Origin: an uncultured Clostridia bacterium
GTDB taxonomy: Bacteria; Bacillota; Clostridia; Christensenellales; Aristaeellaceae
DNA: 36,067 nucleotides
Assembly: GCA_944364075.1 (NCBI GenBank)
Contig: CALVVZ010000008.1
Span: forward strand, 1 to 36,067
Reading direction: 5' to 3'
The position numbers and the translations under genes are program-made. Of the stretch, positions 32,834-36,067 are shown piece by piece. Each line of letters begins with the position of its first letter. Position 1 is the stretch's first letter. The notes below the pieces were generated by a model. It ran no database searches, was not told the DNA's origin, and was given only the letters and a program-made list of their open reading frames with translations.

Positions 32834-34108
32834 TTAATAGATAAAGGATTCGTCCAGCTTCTTTTCGTCGAATTCATCCTGGAACATCTCGTTGTATTCC
32901 TCCAGGGTGGCTTCGATGTCCTCGCCGTTGTAGATCAGGCGAACCACCATGTCGCTGACGGACGTGAAGCAGCTGCCGATATTCTTGGTGACACAGGAAG
33001 CGTTACGGGCAAAGTCCAGCTGGCTGAGCAGGTTCTCCGTGAAGGGATTCGCCGCCATGTATTCCTTCACCGTATCCAGTTCCAGCACGCTCTGGCGCAC
33101 GGGCAGGTTCGCCGTTTCGATAAACACCTTGGCGCAGTTTTCGGGGCTGGTGACGTATTCGATAAAGGTCTTGCAAGCGGCCTGCTCCTCTTCGGTGGCC
33201 ACGGAGGTCACCGCCAGGTTGGTGCCGCCGATGGTGACGGCGTTGCCACCCTCACCCGCGGGAACGTACTCGAAGGACCAGTCGCAGTCCAGCAGGGTTT
33301 CCGCAGAGGGAATGAAAGAAGAGGACTGGAACACCGTGGCAACCTTGCCTTCCAGGAAGGTGGAGTGCTGATCGGAGAAGCCGCCGGAGGTGGTGGGCAC
33401 CATGGCCAGCAGGCCTTCTTCATACATCTTGCGGAAGAACTTGAACATGTCCACCATCTTGTCCTCGGTCATCATGGCCGTGCCATCGGACGTAGCGATG
33501 GTGCAGCCAAAGGACATGGCGATGGCTTCGAAGATGTACTGGTTGAAGTAAGCGTAGCTATAGTAGTAATCCTCGCCCATGGCTTCCTTGAACTTCACCG
33601 CATCCTCATAGAACTCATCCCAGGTGGAGGCGACGCGGTCGATGCCGGCTTCCTTGAGCAGGTCGTTGTTGACGATGAAGCCCTGGGTGGTGCGGTTGTA
33701 GGGCACCGCATACACCGTGCCGTCCACCGTCAGGTCCACCAGCATGCCGGGGAAGAAGTCGTTGAGCACTTCCTCGGAGAGCACGTTGGTCATGGGTAGC
33801 AACATGTTGCGCTGCACATACAGCGGCACGTCGATGTAGTCGGCCAGCACCATCTGCGGCATATTCTGCGCATTGAAGGCCGCGGCCATCTTCTGACGCA
33901 CGATGTCATAACCGCCCTGATGCACCACGTTCACGAGAACATCCGACTGGCTGGCGTTGAAATCTGCCACCAGAGCGTCGAAGGTTTCCGCCTTGGCGCC
34001 GGTCAGAGGACTCCAGATCACGATCTGGACGGGTTCCGCCTGGGCGACGGCCACCATGGACAGCATCAGCGCCAGGACAAGCAGGATACCGAGGATACGC
34101 TTCATCAT
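32834..34108 (-). CDS. ABC sugar transporter solute-binding protein
   Basis: 424 residues, family 1 (MalE/UgpB-like). N-terminal signal peptide MMKRILGILLVLALMLSMVA with probable cleavage after AQA (residues 21-24) and no lipobox Cys, which is unusual for a Gram-positive binding protein. Typical elements follow: IVIWSPLTGAKAETFDALVADF, a central AVPYNRTTQGFIVNNDLLKEAG hinge region, and VTSVATEEEQAACKTFIEYVTSPE. GAGGAG precedes two successive ATGs (34108, 34105). It lies after two permease genes; no ATPase is encoded here, so a shared MsmK-type ATPase is likely. Confidence 0.92.
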   Translation of the reverse strand: MMKRILGILLVLALMLSMVAVAQAEPVQIVIWSPLTGAKAETFDALVADFNASQSDVLVNVVHQGGYDIVRQKMAAAFNAQNMPQMVLADYIDVPLYVQRNMLLPMTNVLSEEVLNDFFPGMLVDLTVDGTVYAVPYNRTTQGFIVNNDLLKEAGIDRVASTWDEFYEDAVKFKEAMGEDYYYSYAYFNQYIFEAIAMSFGCTIATSDGTAMMTEDKMVDMFKFFRKMYEEGLLAMVPTTSGGFSDQHSTFLEGKVATVFQSSSFIPSAETLLDCDWSFEYVPAGEGGNAVTIGGTNLAVTSVATEEEQAACKTFIEYVTSPENCAKVFIETANLPVRQSVLELDTVKEYMAANPFTENLLSQLDFARNASCVTKNIGSCFTSVSDMVVRLIYNGEDIEATLEEYNEMFQDEFDEKKLDESFIY

Positions 34109-34131
34109 GGGAACTCCTCTTTTTTTTCTTT

Positions 34132-34175
34132 GGCGGAATCGCTCCGCCTGTATCCGTAATCCGCTGTATAGCGGA
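34132..34175 (-). repeat. Two small hairpins in the solute-binding protein leader
   Basis: TCCGCT-GTAT-AGCGGA (34160-34175) and GGCGGA-ATCGC-TCCGCC (34132-34148), followed on the minus strand by an A-rich run and the ribosome binding site. They may mark an mRNA cleavage or stabilising point that raises binding-protein expression over the permeases. Confidence 0.5.
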
Positions 34176-34208
34176 CGGAACCAAAGGAACGGACGTGCCA
34201 CGCAGGCG

Positions 34209-35072
34209 TCAGCCCTTTACGCCGCCGGCCAGCTGGTTTTTGGCAAAGCCCTTTTGGACAATCAGATAAACGACAATAATCGGCAGAATGACCATCAGCG
34301 TCGCCGCCATGATCAAATGCCACTGGTTACCGCCGTCCTCCACCTTCATCATGACCAGGCCCACGGGCAGCGTGCGCACCTCCTTGCTGGAGGTCATCAT
34401 CAGCACCCAAAAATAGTCGTTCCAACGCCACTTGAAAGACATAATGCCATAGGCGATCAGCGAGGGCTTGGCCAGGTGCATAAGAATCTGGAACAGGATC
34501 CGGATATGCCCCGCACCTTCCATCTTGGCGGACTCCACAAAGTCGATGGGGATGGATTCAAAGTTCTGCTTGATGAGATAAATGCCGTACGCATCCGCCA
34601 CAAAGGGAACAATCAGCGCCCAGTAGGTGTCCAGCCAATTCAGCTTGGACATGGTCACATATAGGGAGATAATGGAAACCTGCCCGGGCATCATCAGCAC
34701 CATGAGCACCAGCATGAACAGCGTGCGACGAAAAGGAAACCTTAGGAACGTAAAGGCATATCCCGCCAACATGGCCGTCACAACGGAGAGCGCGGTGACC
34801 ACCGTGGAAATGAATACGCTGTTAAAGGCGTAAATCCCGAAAGGCTGCATCTTTACAGCCTCGATGTAGTTGGAGAAATTGGGCGGCCACGGCAAGCGGA
34901 ACGGACGGATCAGCAGCGACCGCGCATCGGGCATCAGACTGGTGAGAATCATCCAGGCGAAAGGGAGAATAACAAACAGTGACATCAATATCAGAAACAC
35001 ATATTTCACTACCCGGAAGGCAAACGACAACCAAGGACGGTGCTGAACGGTCTGGCCGGCTTCCTTATACAT
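34209..35072 (-). CDS. ABC sugar permease (MalG-like)
   Basis: 287 residues with six membrane segments. The cytoplasmic EAA loop reads ESAKMEGAGHIRILFQILMHLAKP, matching the EAA---G---------I-LP consensus that docks the ATPase, and the FNSVFISTVVTALSVVTAMLAGYAF segment is typical of the MalG/AraQ branch. ATG 35072 is chosen because AAGGGAG precedes it by seven bases; it overlaps the end of the upstream permease by eight bases, so they were one operon. Partner of the MalF-like permease, which is broken here. Confidence 0.94.
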   Translation of the reverse strand: MYKEAGQTVQHRPWLSFAFRVVKYVFLILMSLFVILPFAWMILTSLMPDARSLLIRPFRLPWPPNFSNYIEAVKMQPFGIYAFNSVFISTVVTALSVVTAMLAGYAFTFLRFPFRRTLFMLVLMVLMMPGQVSIISLYVTMSKLNWLDTYWALIVPFVADAYGIYLIKQNFESIPIDFVESAKMEGAGHIRILFQILMHLAKPSLIAYGIMSFKWRWNDYFWVLMMTSSKEVRTLPVGLVMMKVEDGGNQWHLIMAATLMVILPIIVVYLIVQKGFAKNQLAGGVKG

Positions 35073-35873
35073 AAGCGTTCTCCCTTCCCTTTGCAATTCG
35101 ACGCTGGATCAGCGTACAGACCAGCAGGATGACAAACAGGATGATAGAGGCTGCGGCGGCCCGTCCAGCCTTGCTCTTCACGAAAGCTTCCTGATAGATG
35201 TACAGGTTGATTACGTTGGTACCATTGTTGCCGCTGGTCATGACCTGTACCACATCGAAAACCTGCATGGCCGTGATAAAGGTTATGGTGCCCAGAAAAA
35301 GAATCGTGGGAACCAGCAATGGAATGGTGATGCTCAGCGCCTGTCGCAGTTCGCTGGCGCCGTCGATTTTTGCCGCCTCATAGATGTCATTGCTGATCTG
35401 CGACATCCCGGAGATAAAGATCATCATGCAGTAGCCCATGGAGCGCCATACGCCCAGGGTGATGATCGCCCATCGGGCATAGCTAGGATTCAGCAGCCAG
35501 TCGGGGCTCTTGGCGTTGAAGAGCGAGTAGATAATTTCCATTAAGCCATTGCTCGGATTGAACACTCAGATCCACAGGATGGCAACCGCAGAAGCCGTGG
35601 TAATATTAGGAATGAAGAACATGGTCTTGAGCGTCCTGCCGCCCAGATCGTTATGCTTGAAAAGCATCAGCGCCAACGCAAGGCCGAGCAATAGGGAAAG
35701 CAGCGTGGACCAGATGGTATAGTGAAACGTATTGCTCAGCACATTCCAGAAAATGCTGCTGTCCAATATTTTCACGTAGTTGTCAAAACCCACATACCGC
35801 TTGGGGCCAAAAAAATCCCAGGAGGTAAGGCTGATCAGAAAATTGTCCACCAACGGGTAGTATTTGAACTCGG
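35065..35873 (-). pseudogene. ABC sugar permease (MalF-like), truncated and interrupted by TGA
   Basis: Homology starts at EFKYYPLVDNFLISLTSWDFF, so about 25-30 N-terminal residues are missing, replaced by rhuM sequence. The frame then runs through VGFDNYVKIL and FFIPNITTASAVAILWI to a TGA at 35566-35568 and continues in the same frame with VFNPSNGLMEIIY, where family members read W(I/V)FNPSNGL. The TGA therefore stands where Trp (TGG) is expected. The remainder carries the EAA loop YEAAKIDGASELRQALSITIPLLVP and ends normally, overlapping the MalG-like gene. One nonsense change plus a lost N-terminus make this a pseudogene, unless the sequence is chimeric or miscalled. Confidence 0.85.
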
Positions 35874-36067
35874 AGCTTATTCTGCACCGTTGCGAAAAAC
35901 TCCTTTGTGATGGGGCTTTCCACATCGTAGTCGGCGCTGCACTGAGAATAGATGTCCGTGATTTTCTGGTAAAATCTTCTCTCGCTGGCCCGGATGTCCC
36001 GGATACGCTCCAGCTGTTCCTCGAAATAATCCTTGCCGAAAAAGTTCTCCGGCTCCCGCAGCCGTGC
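35874..36067 (-). pseudogene. Fragment of rhuM family gene, fused into the permease
   Basis: From the window edge the minus strand is open and reads REPENFFGKDYFEEQLERI, then RDIRASERRFYQKITDIY and ITKEFFATVQNKL, the conserved central part of RhuM ('virulence RhuM family') proteins. These continue as HWAITGKTAAE in normal members, but here the text stops matching after NKL and runs out of frame into the permease, ending at a TGA at 35783-35785. RhuM genes usually lie inside type I restriction loci. Its upstream part is outside the window. Confidence 0.8.

Noticed and set aside
32735..33799. 354-codon plus-strand frame opposite the solute-binding protein
   Set aside because: Antisense shadow; the minus-strand protein has a signal peptide, RBS and family motifs.
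35065..35925. UGA read as tryptophan (alternative genetic code)
   Set aside because: Many intact genes in the window end in TGA and use TGG for Trp, so genome-wide reassignment is excluded.
1..36067. CRISPR array, rRNA or tRNA genes
   Set aside because: No regularly spaced direct repeats and no rRNA or tRNA signature were seen on either strand.

Overview
The window looks like a chromosomal contig from a moderately GC-rich Bacillota of the clostridial type. The evidence is AGGAGG-type ribosome binding sites, an rbgA/rplS neighbourhood, OmpR-type signalling genes and typical Gram-positive mobile-element proteins (TnpV, RepA-like ATPase, small Xis with tyrosine integrase). UGA serves as an ordinary stop in many genes, so the code is standard.

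Layout. (1) Positions 1-5022 hold housekeeping genes, mostly on the minus strand: ribosome-assembly GTPase RbgA (cut by the window edge), a NUDIX hydrolase, ribosomal protein L19 with a structured leader, and a response regulator/histidine kinase pair. A plus-strand pair (small membrane protein and DUF4230 protein) is nested among them. (2) Positions 5193-11523 form a plus-strand locus: a consensus promoter with a palindrome at the start site, a MarR repressor, an FtsH protease overlapping it, and two ABC half-transporters. The pair carries the complementary degenerate and intact ATP-site motifs of a heterodimeric exporter. (3) Positions 11662-12888 hold an IS whose transposase is a hybrid of IS1182-like and IS30-like halves.

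(4) Positions 12985-24193 form an integrative element inserted at the 3' end of guaA. The sequence of the last guaA codons plus stop is repeated at both borders. Next to guaA lie a repressor gene and the divergent xis-int-mobC-like-repA-like module, then a long hairpin, a small element protein and tnpV. The far half carries a cargo operon: an XRE controller with its own consensus promoter and palindromic operator, a nuclease-methyltransferase fusion (HsdR_N plus HsdM), HsdS, and an unrecognised 461-residue protein with an RNxxxH HEPN-like motif. A heavily decayed fic gene follows. This cargo operon is the best candidate for an undescribed defence system in the window.

(5) Positions 24182-36067 are minus-strand metabolism: an ATP-pyrophosphatase-only GuaA with its own promoter, and upstream a long co-directional cluster. 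In transcription order the cluster is ABC sugar permeases, solute-binding protein, PHP-domain hydrolase, LOG-type phosphoribohydrolase, BtpA/SgcQ protein, double-SIS protein, DMT-type permease, NADAR protein and adenine deaminase. I read it as uptake and dismantling of a ribosylated or phosphosugar compound that feeds purine salvage. The first permease is broken: its N-terminus is replaced by a fragment of a rhuM gene, and it has an in-frame TGA where a Trp codon is expected. The right edge is therefore rearranged or chimeric.
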